From an uncultured bacterium (GTDB lineage: Bacteria; Bacillota; Clostridia; Oscillospirales; Oscillospiraceae): a DNA stretch of 9,585 nt. Positions 1-7,473 of the stretch are shown here, in pieces. The number at the start of each line of letters is the position of its first letter. Positions within the stretch are counted from its first letter, which is position 1. Under the pieces are notes generated by a model. That model did not search any database. It was not told where the DNA came from and worked only from the letters and a program-made list of their open reading frames with translations. The position numbers and the translations under genes are program-made. The stretch is from contig CAJMLC010000069.1 of assembly GCA_905214155.1 (NCBI GenBank), positions 1 to 9,585 of the forward strand. The letters are read 5' to 3'.

Positions 1-77
1 GAGGGGATTAAGTCTGTCGGTCTTTCGCCGCACCAAAGCAGACTCCGTAGGGCGACCATTGATCACCCGTCTGACGC
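1..77. other. Unassigned flank beyond the operon terminator
   Basis: This stretch lies past the terminator. Two plus-strand frames are open through it, but neither gives a recognisable protein fragment, and I see no promoter, RNA gene or repeat. It could be an intergenic spacer or the edge of the next gene outside the window. Confidence 0.3.
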
Positions 78-106
78 AAAACCGCCGCCCCGATGGGGCG
101 GCGGTT
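78..106 (-). terminator. Operon-end intrinsic terminator
   Basis: AACCGCCGCCCC (80-91) and GGGGCGGCGGTT (95-106) form a perfect 12-bp, GC-rich stem with a 3-base loop. Read on the minus strand, it begins about ten bases after the aminotransferase stop codon and runs into TTTT (81-78) and then GCG. The position fits transcription termination of the operon. The U-tract is shorter than that of the leader attenuator, so some read-through to the left is possible. Confidence 0.8.
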
Positions 107-116
107 CGCTCGTTGT

Positions 117-1298
117 TTACTTTTTCAGCCCGAATTCCTCGGCCAGCGCCGCGAACTTCGGCATCGCCCGCTCGAGCCGTTCCATCGGCACACAGTAGGC
201 CAGCCGCGCATAGCCCGGACAGGCGAATTCCTCGCCCGGCACAAGCAGCAGATCGCATTCCATTGCCCGCTTACACCAGCCCTCCGGTGTTCTGAGAAAC
301 AGGTAAAATGCGCCGTCCGGCCGCACGCACCGGTAGCCAAGTTCCGTCAGCGACCGGTAGAGATAGTTCCGGTTCGCCTCGTAGATCGACAGATCCGCCG
401 TCTTCCCGACGCACTCCGCCGCCACCAGCTGATACATCGACGAGACGTTGATGTATCCCAGCACGCGGCACGCGCCCGCGATCGCGGCCAGCAGCCGGTC
501 GTGCTCCGCAACCTGCTCCGCCACGGCCAGATAGCCCACGCGCTCGCCCGCGAGCGAGAGCGACTTGCTGAACGACGTGCAGTAGACCGTGTCGGCATAG
601 AGATCCGGAATAAACGGGACTTCCACGCCGCCGTAGACCAGTGCGCGATACGGCTCGTCGGCCACGATGTAGATCGGATGGCCGTATTCCGCTGCCTTCC
701 GGCGCAGCAGCGCCGCCAGCGCTTCCAGCCCGCTCCTCTCCAGTACCACGCCGGACGGATTGTTCGGCGAATTGAGCAGCACCAATGCCGTCCGCGGCGA
801 GAGCGCCGCCTCCACCGCCGCAAGGTCGATCTGGAACGTCTCGGGGTCAGACGCCGCCTCGACGAGCTGTCCGCCCGCCGCTTCCACGTAGACACGATAT
901 TCCGAAAAATACGGCGTCAGCGTCACGGCCTCCTCGCCCGGCCCGATCAGCGCCGCGCAGATAATGGCCAGCGCCGCACACGCGCCCGACGTCATAAAGA
1001 TGTCCTCCGCGCGATATTGCGTCCGGAACGTCCCGGAGAGATACCCGGCCATCGCCGCGCGCACCGAATGCAGCCCCGGCGCAGGCGTATACCCGTGCAG
1101 GACCTCCGGCGGCACGGTATCCAGCAGATGCCGGATGCTCTGCGCCACGCAGTCCGGCGCTTTCACGCTCGGATTGCCGATCGTAAAATTGAACACGTGC
1201 TCCGCGCCGACCACGGCGGCCCGCGCCTCGCCATAAGCCGCGATCTCCCGGATGCCGCAGCCGCGCCTGCCCTGATCAATCATTTTCTGCGAGATCAT
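117..1298 (-). CDS. Class I/II PLP-dependent aminotransferase, probably aromatic
   Basis: This is a 393-residue fold-type I aminotransferase. It has the substrate-entry segment FTIGNPS (38-44), HGYTPAPGL (68-76), NSPNNPSG (176-183), VADEPY (212-217), the PLP Schiff-base lysine Lys245 in SFSKSLSLAGERVGY, and a C-terminal carboxylate-binding Arg365 in YARLAYC. Such enzymes move an amino group from glutamate or aspartate to a 2-oxo acid. As last gene of a Phe/Tyr operon, overlapping aroQ by four bases, it most likely aminates phenylpyruvate and 4-hydroxyphenylpyruvate, or prephenate to arogenate. The family label alone does not fix the substrate, since aspartate and broad-range enzymes look similar, so no symbol is given. 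Start is ATG at 1298, with GGAGGA about ten bases upstream. Length and motifs are complete. Confidence 0.92.
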   Translation of the reverse strand: MISQKMIDQGRRGCGIREIAAYGEARAAVVGAEHVFNFTIGNPSVKAPDCVAQSIRHLLDTVPPEVLHGYTPAPGLHSVRAAMAGYLSGTFRTQYRAEDIFMTSGACAALAIICAALIGPGEEAVTLTPYFSEYRVYVEAAGGQLVEAASDPETFQIDLAAVEAALSPRTALVLLNSPNNPSGVVLERSGLEALAALLRRKAAEYGHPIYIVADEPYRALVYGGVEVPFIPDLYADTVYCTSFSKSLSLAGERVGYLAVAEQVAEHDRLLAAIAGACRVLGYINVSSMYQLVAAECVGKTADLSIYEANRNYLYRSLTELGYRCVRPDGAFYLFLRTPEGWCKRAMECDLLLVPGEEFACPGYARLAYCVPMERLERAMPKFAALAEEFGLKK

Positions 1299-1726
1299 GC
1301 CAGATAGTCCTCCAAAAACCGCACGGCCTCGATATAGCCGTCAAATCCAAGTCCCTTGTACGTCTTCACGCAGGCCATCCCCGCGTAGGACACCTGCCGG
1401 AACGGCTCGCGCGCGTCCACATCCGAGATGTGGACCTCCACTGCCGGAATGGCCACGGCCTTCAGTGCGTCGAGAATCGCGACGCTCGTGTGCGTATACG
1501 CCGCCGGATTGATGACGATCCCATCGTAGACACCATAGGCCGCCTGGATCTCGTCGACGATGGCGCCCTCGTGGTTCGACTGGAAGAACGAGACCTCCAC
1601 GCCCTCCGCATCGCAGAACGCCTGGATCTTCTCCAGCAGGGCCGCATAGCTCTGCGACCCGTAGATCGCCGGCTCCCGCAGACCCAGCAGATTGAGATTC
1701 GGCCCGTTGATGACCAGAATTTTCAT
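1295..1726 (-). CDS. aroQ: 3-dehydroquinate dehydratase, type II
   Basis: AroQ dehydrates 3-dehydroquinate to 3-dehydroshikimate. The 143-residue length matches the type II (dodecameric) family and is unrelated to the larger type I aroD enzymes. Motifs are NGPNLNLLGLREPAIYG (7-23, with the flexible-loop Arg and catalytic Tyr), FQSNHEGAIVDEIQ (47-60), INPAAYTHTSVAI (72-84) and EVHISDVDAREPFR (96-109, with catalytic-type His98). The ATG overlaps the aroE-aroK stop (ATGA) and has a strong AGGAGGGGG just upstream, formed by the last codons of the kinase. A longer in-frame ATG at 1888 would add 54 unrelated residues inside aroK and is rejected. It also shares an ATGA overlap with the aminotransferase. 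Confidence 0.96.
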   Translation of the reverse strand: MKILVINGPNLNLLGLREPAIYGSQSYAALLEKIQAFCDAEGVEVSFFQSNHEGAIVDEIQAAYGVYDGIVINPAAYTHTSVAILDALKAVAIPAVEVHISDVDAREPFRQVSYAGMACVKTYKGLGFDGYIEAVRFLEDYLA

Positions 1727-2946
1727 AGCAGCCCCCTCCTTGCAATGGCCTCGACCGCGCGCTCGATTGCGCCCTCGTTGTCGATCTTCACATCGGCAAA
1801 TCGCCGGTACATCGGCTCCCGCCGGGCGTACATTGCCTCGGCGCTCTCCGCCTGCGAGAGCGGACGGCCGTCGCTCGGCAGCTTCCACGGGCTGCGCAGC
1901 AGCCAGAAGATCGTTCCGTTCTGGTGCAGCAGCGGATAATTTTCGCTCCGCGTGACGCAGCCGCCGCCGGTCGAGAGGATGATGCCCGAGCGTTTGCCGA
2001 GCTCGCGCAGCGCCTCGGTCTCGAGGCGGCGGAACTCCGCCTCCCCGCCCTCGGCGAAGATCTCCGGGATGCTCTTCCCGGCCTGCTGCTCGATATAGGC
2101 GTCACACTCGACCACCTCGCGGCCCAGCCGCTCGCCGAGCCGCCGCGCCACGCTGCTCTTGCCGCAGCCCGGCATCCCGATGATCACGATGTTCTCCAGC
2201 CTGGCCCGTACAGCCCGTTCGATCTCCGCGACGCGCCCGTCCGCGATCTCCGTTCCGGTGAACAGCTCCGCGCTCCGCTTCGCCTGCGCCACCAGCATCG
2301 AGAGGCCGCCTGCGCACGGAATACCGAGCTGCTCGGCCTGTAACAGCAGAGCCGTCCGCGCCGGATTGTAGACGATGTCAAACACACCCTCACACCGCGG
2401 GAACGTCCGCAGGTTGACCGCCGCGGCCCCGGTGTTCGGATACATGCCAAGCGGCGTCGTGTTTGCGATGAGCTGCGCGTCCGCATGCCGGTCCAGATTT
2501 TCATAGTTGTCCGGCCCGGAGCGCGAGATGACCGTCACGCTCGCCGCGCCGAGGTCGCGCAGCACCGCGCACACCGTCACCGACGCGCCGCCGCTGCCGA
2601 GCACGAGCGCCTTCCTCCCCGCCACGGGGATGCCGCTCTGCTCCACCAGATAGCGGAAGCCGTCATAGTCCGTGTTCGCGCCGCAGATCGTACCGTCCGC
2701 CCGGCGGACGAGCGTGTTGACGCTGCCGAGCTTCTCCGCCGTCTCCGACAGCTCTGCGCAGTACGGCACGACCGACTTTTTATAGGGGATCGTCACGTTC
2801 AGCCCGTCCCATTCGCCGCCGCGCAGAAGCGCGTCCAGCGCCTCCGGCTCCGTCGGGAACAGGTCATAGCGGTACGTGCCCAGCATCCCGTGGATCATCG
2901 GCGAATAGCTGTGCCCCAGCACGCGTCCCAGCAATCCGCATTGCAT
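1723..2946 (-). CDS. aroE-aroK: Fused shikimate dehydrogenase / shikimate kinase
   Basis: One 407-residue reading frame carries two consecutive pathway enzymes: NADPH-dependent reduction of 3-dehydroshikimate, then ATP-dependent phosphorylation of shikimate. The AroE half (about 1-248) shows the shikimate-binding GHSYSPMIH (11-19), NVTIPYKK (50-57, catalytic-type Lys56), NTDYDGF (91-97) and a nucleotide loop LGSGGAS (116-122). The AroK half (about 251-407) shows the P-loop GMPGCGKSS (257-265), FAEGGEAEFRRLE (297-309), STGGGC (325-330), GRPLS in the lid (360-364) and RREPMY (375-380). The junction is a short helix-like stretch with no obvious linker. In the kinase the usual DxD reads E-C-D (280-282). 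The ATG sits behind GAGGTGG; the TGA overlaps aroQ (ATGA). Both halves look intact. Confidence 0.95.
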   Translation of the reverse strand: MQCGLLGRVLGHSYSPMIHGMLGTYRYDLFPTEPEALDALLRGGEWDGLNVTIPYKKSVVPYCAELSETAEKLGSVNTLVRRADGTICGANTDYDGFRYLVEQSGIPVAGRKALVLGSGGASVTVCAVLRDLGAASVTVISRSGPDNYENLDRHADAQLIANTTPLGMYPNTGAAAVNLRTFPRCEGVFDIVYNPARTALLLQAEQLGIPCAGGLSMLVAQAKRSAELFTGTEIADGRVAEIERAVRARLENIVIIGMPGCGKSSVARRLGERLGREVVECDAYIEQQAGKSIPEIFAEGGEAEFRRLETEALRELGKRSGIILSTGGGCVTRSENYPLLHQNGTIFWLLRSPWKLPSDGRPLSQAESAEAMYARREPMYRRFADVKIDNEGAIERAVEAIARRGLL

Positions 2947-4095
2947 TCAGACCACCTCGCTGTAGCTTCCCAAATACACGAATTCTTCGCACAGGCCCGG
3001 CATCTCGCCGATCAGCTGCTGCAGCTTCGGCGAATAGACCGGCGTGTCGAGGTCGAAATAGAACATGAACTCAAAGTTCCGGTCAGGCATCGGGCGGCTC
3101 TCGAGCTTGTTGAGGTTCAGCCCCAGCGCGTAGAACCGCGAGAGCAGCTTGTAGAGCGACCCCGGCTCATGCGGCAGCACGGCCATCAGGCTCGTCCGGT
3201 CTGCGCCCGGATAGATCTCCAGCTTCTTCGAGATGCAGATGAAGCGCGTGAAGTTGTTGTCCTGATCCTGCACCGAGGGCTCCAGACATTCCAGCCCATA
3301 GAGCTTCTGGCACTCGCGCGACGAGAGTGCCGCGCATCCACCGTCCGACTCCGCCACGCGCTTGGCCGCCACAGCGGTGTTCTCACACGGGATGATCTTC
3401 ACGCCCTTGAAATTTTGCAGATATTGCTCGCACTGGCTCAGCGCCTGCTGGTGCGAGTAGATCTCGCGGATGTCTTCCTTCTTCGTGCCGGGCTTGACCA
3501 GCAGATTGTGGTCGACCTTGAGGCGGATGCTCCGCACGATGCGGAAATTGTGATGCGTCATCAGGTCATAGACCGCGTTGACCGAGCCCGCCGTGCTGTT
3601 CTCCACCGGCACCACGCCGTATTGGCAGAGTCCCGCCTCGATGGCCGAGAACACGGCCTCAAAGGAATTGAAATACAGCACGTTCGCCAGCCCGAACAGC
3701 TTGTCGCACGCGAGCTGCGAATATGCGCCCGCCACGCCCTGGCAGGCCACCGCCGCCCGCTGCGGGAACAGCTTCGGTGTCTGCTCGATGGCCGCCTGGA
3801 TCTCCTCGGTCAGCGCCGACGGCTTTTCCAGCAGCCGGTTCTGATAGCTCCGGCTCAGCTCGAACAGCAGCGAATAGAGCGACACGGCGTATTCCTGCAG
3901 CGCCTCCGGCGTCTGCTCCGCCACGTCCAGCAGCTTTGCCCGCTCCCGCGCCGGATCGAGCACCGGCAGCCCATGCTCCTTCTTATAGGCCGCAATGCCC
4001 GCGGCCACGTCCATCCGCTCCGCAAACAGGCGGATCAGTTCCTTGTCAATGTGGTCGATTTGATTTCGATAGTCGCTCAGCTCCAAGCGGCTCAC
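2947..4095 (-). CDS. pheA: Bifunctional chorismate mutase / prephenate dehydratase (P-protein)
   Basis: This fusion converts chorismate to prephenate and then to phenylpyruvate. Residues 1-90 are an AroQ-type chorismate mutase with the expected active-site set (Arg10, Arg27, Lys38, Asp47, Arg50, Glu51, Ser81, Gln85). The dehydratase spans about 114-290, with GVAGAYSQLA (120-129), VVPVENSTAGSV (161-172) and the catalytic TRF triplet (283-285). An ACT domain (about 302-380) carries ESRP (332-335), typical of Phe feedback inhibition. The mutase would also supply prephenate to TyrA, which lacks its own. The start is uncertain: GTG at 4095 overlaps the aroC stop (GTGA), but TTG at 4086 lies ten bases after AAAGGA and would give a protein starting MELSDYRNQID. 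The gene abuts aroE-aroK with no gap (TGAATG). Confidence 0.95.
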   Translation of the reverse strand: MSRLELSDYRNQIDHIDKELIRLFAERMDVAAGIAAYKKEHGLPVLDPARERAKLLDVAEQTPEALQEYAVSLYSLLFELSRSYQNRLLEKPSALTEEIQAAIEQTPKLFPQRAAVACQGVAGAYSQLACDKLFGLANVLYFNSFEAVFSAIEAGLCQYGVVPVENSTAGSVNAVYDLMTHHNFRIVRSIRLKVDHNLLVKPGTKKEDIREIYSHQQALSQCEQYLQNFKGVKIIPCENTAVAAKRVAESDGGCAALSSRECQKLYGLECLEPSVQDQDNNFTRFICISKKLEIYPGADRTSLMAVLPHEPGSLYKLLSRFYALGLNLNKLESRPMPDRNFEFMFYFDLDTPVYSPKLQQLIGEMPGLCEEFVYLGSYSEVV

Positions 4096-5162
4096 ATCCT
4101 TTCTGTTTGGTATCCAAGTAACGCATCATAGATCGCGATCGCCGCCGCGGCCTCCATCACGGGCACCGCGCGCGGCACGATGCAGGGGTCATGCCGCCCC
4201 TGGATCTGCAGCGTCGTTTCTTCCATCGTTTCCAAATTCACGCTCCGCTGCGGCTGGAAGATGGACGGCGTCGGCTTCACCGCCGCGCGGAACCGCAGCG
4301 GCATGCCATTCGTGATCCCGCCCAAAATTCCACCGCAGTGATTGGTCAAAGTGCTGATCTTTCCATCCCGGACGCAGAAGCCGTCGTTGTTCTCGCTGCC
4401 GCGCAGCCGCGCCGCGCCGAACCCTTCGCCGAACTCCACGCCCTTCACCGCCGGGATGCCGAATACGATTGCCGCGATGCGGTTTTCCATCCCGCCGAAC
4501 ATCGGGTCGCCAAGGCCCACAGGCAGTCCGAACGCCGCCACCTCGATCACGCCGCCGACGGAGTCGCCCTCCGCCTTCGCCGCCGCGATGGCCTCACGCA
4601 TCTTTGTGCCCTGCGCATCGTCCACGACCGGGAAAGCCTTCTCCGCCGTGGAGGCGGTCAACTCTCCCAGATCCTCCACACCGGCGACGGCCGCGATGCG
4701 CGAAATAATTTCAATGCCCTCACGCCGCAGCAGCTGCAAACAGACGCCGCCCGCGATGCAGAGCGGCGCGGTCAGCCGCCCGGAAAAATGTCCGCCGCCC
4801 GCCGCGTCCTGTGCCCCGCCGTACTTGACCGCCGCCGTATAATCGGCGTGACCCGGTCTCGGCACGACCGCAAGATTGCTGTAATCGCCGGAGCGCGTGT
4901 TCGTGTTGCGGATGATCGCCGCCAGCGGCGCGCCGCACGTCACATTGCCCACCAGCCCGGAGAGGAACTCCGGCCGGTCGGCCTCCTTGCGCGGCGTCGC
5001 GTACTCTGCGCGGCCCGGCGCGCGCCGGTCGAGGAAGCGCTGCAATTCGTCCAGATCGATGGCCTGTCCCGCCGGGATGCCGTCCAGCGTCATGCCGATG
5101 GCCGGCGCGTGGGACTGGCCGAAAATGCTCAGCTTCAGATGTTCACCGTATGTGCTGCTCAT
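4092..5162 (-). CDS. aroC: Chorismate synthase
   Basis: AroC removes phosphate from EPSP to form chorismate, the last common step, and needs reduced FMN. The chosen ATG overlaps the aroA stop (ATGA) behind an AAGGAG Shine-Dalgarno, giving 356 residues. The in-frame ATG at 5225 would add 21 residues from within aroA. Motifs are FGQSHAPAIG (14-23, with catalytic-type His18), RSGDYSN (90-96), RPGHADYTAAVKYG (102-115), AGGGHFSGRLTA (121-132), NHCGGILGGITNGMPL (274-289) and GRHDPCIVPRAVPV (322-335). The first motif is GQSHA where many family members have GESHG; the histidine is kept. No flavin reductase gene is nearby. The TGA overlaps the proposed pheA start (GTGA). Confidence 0.96.
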   Translation of the reverse strand: MSSTYGEHLKLSIFGQSHAPAIGMTLDGIPAGQAIDLDELQRFLDRRAPGRAEYATPRKEADRPEFLSGLVGNVTCGAPLAAIIRNTNTRSGDYSNLAVVPRPGHADYTAAVKYGGAQDAAGGGHFSGRLTAPLCIAGGVCLQLLRREGIEIISRIAAVAGVEDLGELTASTAEKAFPVVDDAQGTKMREAIAAAKAEGDSVGGVIEVAAFGLPVGLGDPMFGGMENRIAAIVFGIPAVKGVEFGEGFGAARLRGSENNDGFCVRDGKISTLTNHCGGILGGITNGMPLRFRAAVKPTPSIFQPQRSVNLETMEETTLQIQGRHDPCIVPRAVPVMEAAAAIAIYDALLGYQTERM

Positions 5163-6418
5163 GCCTCCGCTCCTTTCAGCCCGTCCAGATCGCGCCAGAA
5201 GTCGGGGTACGACTTGTTCACACACTCGCTCCCCCGGACTACCACGTTCCCGCGGCAGCCACCCGCGGCCACCGCCGCCGCCATCGCGATGCGGTGGTCG
5301 TTGCAGGCCTCCACCGTGCCGCCCGCGAGCTGCGAAACGCCGTGGATGCGCAGCCCCTCCGGCAGCTCTTCCACGCTTCCGCCAAGCGCAGTCAGCATCG
5401 CCGCCGTCGAGGCCAGTCGGTCGGATTCCTTCAGCCGCAGCCGCCCCGCATGCTCGATGACCGTCTCGCCCTCGGCCAGCGCCGCGAGCACGCTCAGCAC
5501 CGGGATCAGATCCGGAATCGGCCTGGCGTCAATCGCGACACCGCGCAGCGTCCCGCGCCGCACCGTGACCGTACCTTCTTCCGTTACCACATTCGCGCCC
5601 ATTTCGCGCAGAATGTCCAGCACCGCGCGGTCGCCCTGTGCAGATTGGAGGTTCAGTCCCTCCACACGGATGCCCGCTTCGCTCAGCGCGCCCATCGAGA
5701 GGAAAAATGCCGCGTTCGACCAGTCGCCCTCGACGTCCACGCGCTCCGGCAAATTGTACATCTGTCCGCCGGGGATGGCATAGTCCCAGCCGGTTTTTTC
5801 GAAGTGGATGCCCGCCATGCGGAGCACCTGCTCCGTCATCGCGATGTAGGCCGCGGACTCCACATTGCCGGTCACCCGCAGCACCGTATCGGCAGGCATT
5901 CGCGGCAGCGCCGCCAGCAGGCCCGTGATATATTGCGACGAGATATTCCCCGGAACTTCGAACAGTTCCCCGGACAATTTCCCGCTGCAAACGAGCAGAT
6001 CGCCCGTTTTTTCGATTTTCATGCCGTGTTCGCAGAGGATCGTCCGCAGCGGCTCCAATGGCCGCTCCGGCAATCTCCCCTCCATGTGGAACACCGCGTT
6101 CGCGCCAAGGACGCCAACGATCGGGAGCAGGAACCGCAGTGTTGAGCCGCTTTCTCCGCAGAACAGCGAACATTCCGCGTCGGAAACCATTCCGACCGGC
6201 GTGACGCGCCAGTCGCCGCCGCCAAGCTCCGTGATCTCCGCGCCGAGCGCCCGCAGACAAACGATCGTCGCGCCGATGTCGTTTGAAAAGCCGTCAAAAT
6301 GCAGGATCTTTGAATTTTTTCCGAGCGCCGCCGCGATCAGCAGCCGGTGCGCCATCGATTTTGAGGCCGGAATTTTGACCGTTCCGCTCCGGGAGCCGGG
6401 AAAAACTGCATGTTTCAT
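5159..6418 (-). CDS. aroA: 3-phosphoshikimate 1-carboxyvinyltransferase (EPSP synthase)
   Basis: AroA transfers enolpyruvyl from PEP to shikimate-3-phosphate, giving EPSP; it is the glyphosate target enzyme. The chosen ATG overlaps the aroB stop (ATGA), has GGAGG just upstream, and gives MKHAVFPGSRSGTVKIPASK and 419 residues, the usual length. An in-frame ATG at 6481 would add 21 residues inside aroB. Motifs are PASKSMAHR (17-25), CGESGSTLRFLLP (87-99), RPIPDLIP (299-306, with catalytic-type Asp303), LRLKESDRLA (327-336), NDHRIAMA (373-380) and NKSYPDFW (401-408). The phosphate-binding loop reads GESGSTLRF where E. coli has GNAGTAMRP. I believe this form is common in clostridial enzymes, so it marks lineage rather than damage. 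Glyphosate response cannot be predicted reliably from this. Confidence 0.95.
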   Translation of the reverse strand: MKHAVFPGSRSGTVKIPASKSMAHRLLIAAALGKNSKILHFDGFSNDIGATIVCLRALGAEITELGGGDWRVTPVGMVSDAECSLFCGESGSTLRFLLPIVGVLGANAVFHMEGRLPERPLEPLRTILCEHGMKIEKTGDLLVCSGKLSGELFEVPGNISSQYITGLLAALPRMPADTVLRVTGNVESAAYIAMTEQVLRMAGIHFEKTGWDYAIPGGQMYNLPERVDVEGDWSNAAFFLSMGALSEAGIRVEGLNLQSAQGDRAVLDILREMGANVVTEEGTVTVRRGTLRGVAIDARPIPDLIPVLSVLAALAEGETVIEHAGRLRLKESDRLASTAAMLTALGGSVEELPEGLRIHGVSQLAGGTVEACNDHRIAMAAAVAAGGCRGNVVVRGSECVNKSYPDFWRDLDGLKGAEA

Positions 6419-7473
6419 ACGATCCCTCCGGCCTGCATCCAGTCGCGCAGCGCCTCCGCCGGGACCGGCAGAATGCTGCATTTGCCGACCGCCTCCGGCA
6501 CGATCAGGCTGATCTTTCCGTTCGCGACCTTTTTATCCGCCAACGCCACATTCAACAATTCGTCGGTCGAATAGGTCGTTTGATCCGGTAAGTCATATAA
6601 TTTCAGAATTTTTTCGACCGCATCCAGCGTTTCCTTTGCGCAGAAGTCCTTTTTCACCGCCGCCCGCGTGATGACTGCCATGCCGATCGCGACGCACTCG
6701 CCGTGCAGCAGCGTAAAACCGCTGCACTGCTCCACCGCGTGGCCGATGGTGTGTCCAAGGTTGAGCTTCTGCCGCGCGCCGCGGTCAAATTCATCCGATA
6801 GAACGACCTGTTTCTTCATCTCCACACACGTTGAGATCACACGTTCGTATTGCTCTTTCGCCGGTTTTTCCATCAAATCGTTGAAAAATGGAACATTATC
6901 CAACAAGCCGTATTTGATGACCTCCGCGCAGCCGCAGCGGTATTCCCGCTCCGGCAGCGTGTCCAATACGTCGCAGTCGCAGACCACGAGCGACGGCTGC
7001 CAGAAGGCCCCGGCCTGATTTTTGCCGCCGTCAAGGTCGACGGCGGTCTTGCCGCCGACGGACGAATCGACCATGGCGAGCAGTGTCGTCGGCACCTGCA
7101 CAAATCGGATGCCGCGCAGATACGTCGCGGCGGCAAAGCCCGCCAGATCCCCCACCACGCCGCCGCCGAGCGCGACGACCACATCGGTCCGCGAGACGCG
7201 GTTTTCGCAGAGGAAGTTCAGAACATGGCCGTAGACGGTCAGATTTTTCGAGCTTTCGCCGTGCGGAAATACGAAGGAGACGACGCGGAGGCCCGCCCGC
7301 TCCAGCGCGGCGGCGGCGCGCTTACCATAGAGGGCGAAGACACTGTCGTCCGAGACGATCGCCGCTGTCTTCGCGTCGACGGCCCCGGCGACGAGCACGC
7401 CGAGTTCGTCCAATAACCCGTGCCCGATCAGGACGTCATATTCCCGCGAGGCGGCGATGTGAATGGTGTTCAA
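6415..7473 (-). CDS. aroB: 3-dehydroquinate synthase (TTG start)
   Basis: AroB cyclises DAHP to 3-dehydroquinate, using NAD and a divalent metal. I chose the TTG at 7473, giving 352 residues beginning with NTIHIAASREYDV after the initiator. It overlaps the tyrA stop as TTGA, follows a GGAGGAGG Shine-Dalgarno by ten bases, and gives the usual family length. An in-frame ATG at 7656 would add 61 low-complexity residues lying wholly inside tyrA. Motifs are LGGGVVGDLAGFAAATYLRG (102-121), MVDSSVGGKTAVD (134-146), GCAEVIKYGL (181-190), LNLGHTIGHAVE (237-248) and LLHGE (255-259). The expected metal ligands are Glu184, His241 and His257. It shares a four-base ATGA overlap with aroA. Confidence 0.95.
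   Translation of the reverse strand: MNTIHIAASREYDVLIGHGLLDELGVLVAGAVDAKTAAIVSDDSVFALYGKRAAAALERAGLRVVSFVFPHGESSKNLTVYGHVLNFLCENRVSRTDVVVALGGGVVGDLAGFAAATYLRGIRFVQVPTTLLAMVDSSVGGKTAVDLDGGKNQAGAFWQPSLVVCDCDVLDTLPEREYRCGCAEVIKYGLLDNVPFFNDLMEKPAKEQYERVISTCVEMKKQVVLSDEFDRGARQKLNLGHTIGHAVEQCSGFTLLHGECVAIGMAVITRAAVKKDFCAKETLDAVEKILKLYDLPDQTTYSTDELLNVALADKKVANGKISLIVPEAVGKCSILPVPAEALRDWMQAGGIV

Noticed and set aside
1727..1888. N-terminal extension of aroQ to an ATG at 1888
   Set aside because: Type II dehydroquinases begin a few residues before NGPNLN. The extension is out-of-frame kinase sequence, and the ATG at 1726 has its own strong SD.
93..5783. Long plus-strand open frames opposite the operon (for example 93-1307, 2485-4131 and 4191-5783)
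   Set aside because: They lie antisense to genes with clear family motifs, their translations are Arg/His/Ala/Pro-rich with no recognisable domain, and they are expected by-products of codon bias in GC-rich DNA.
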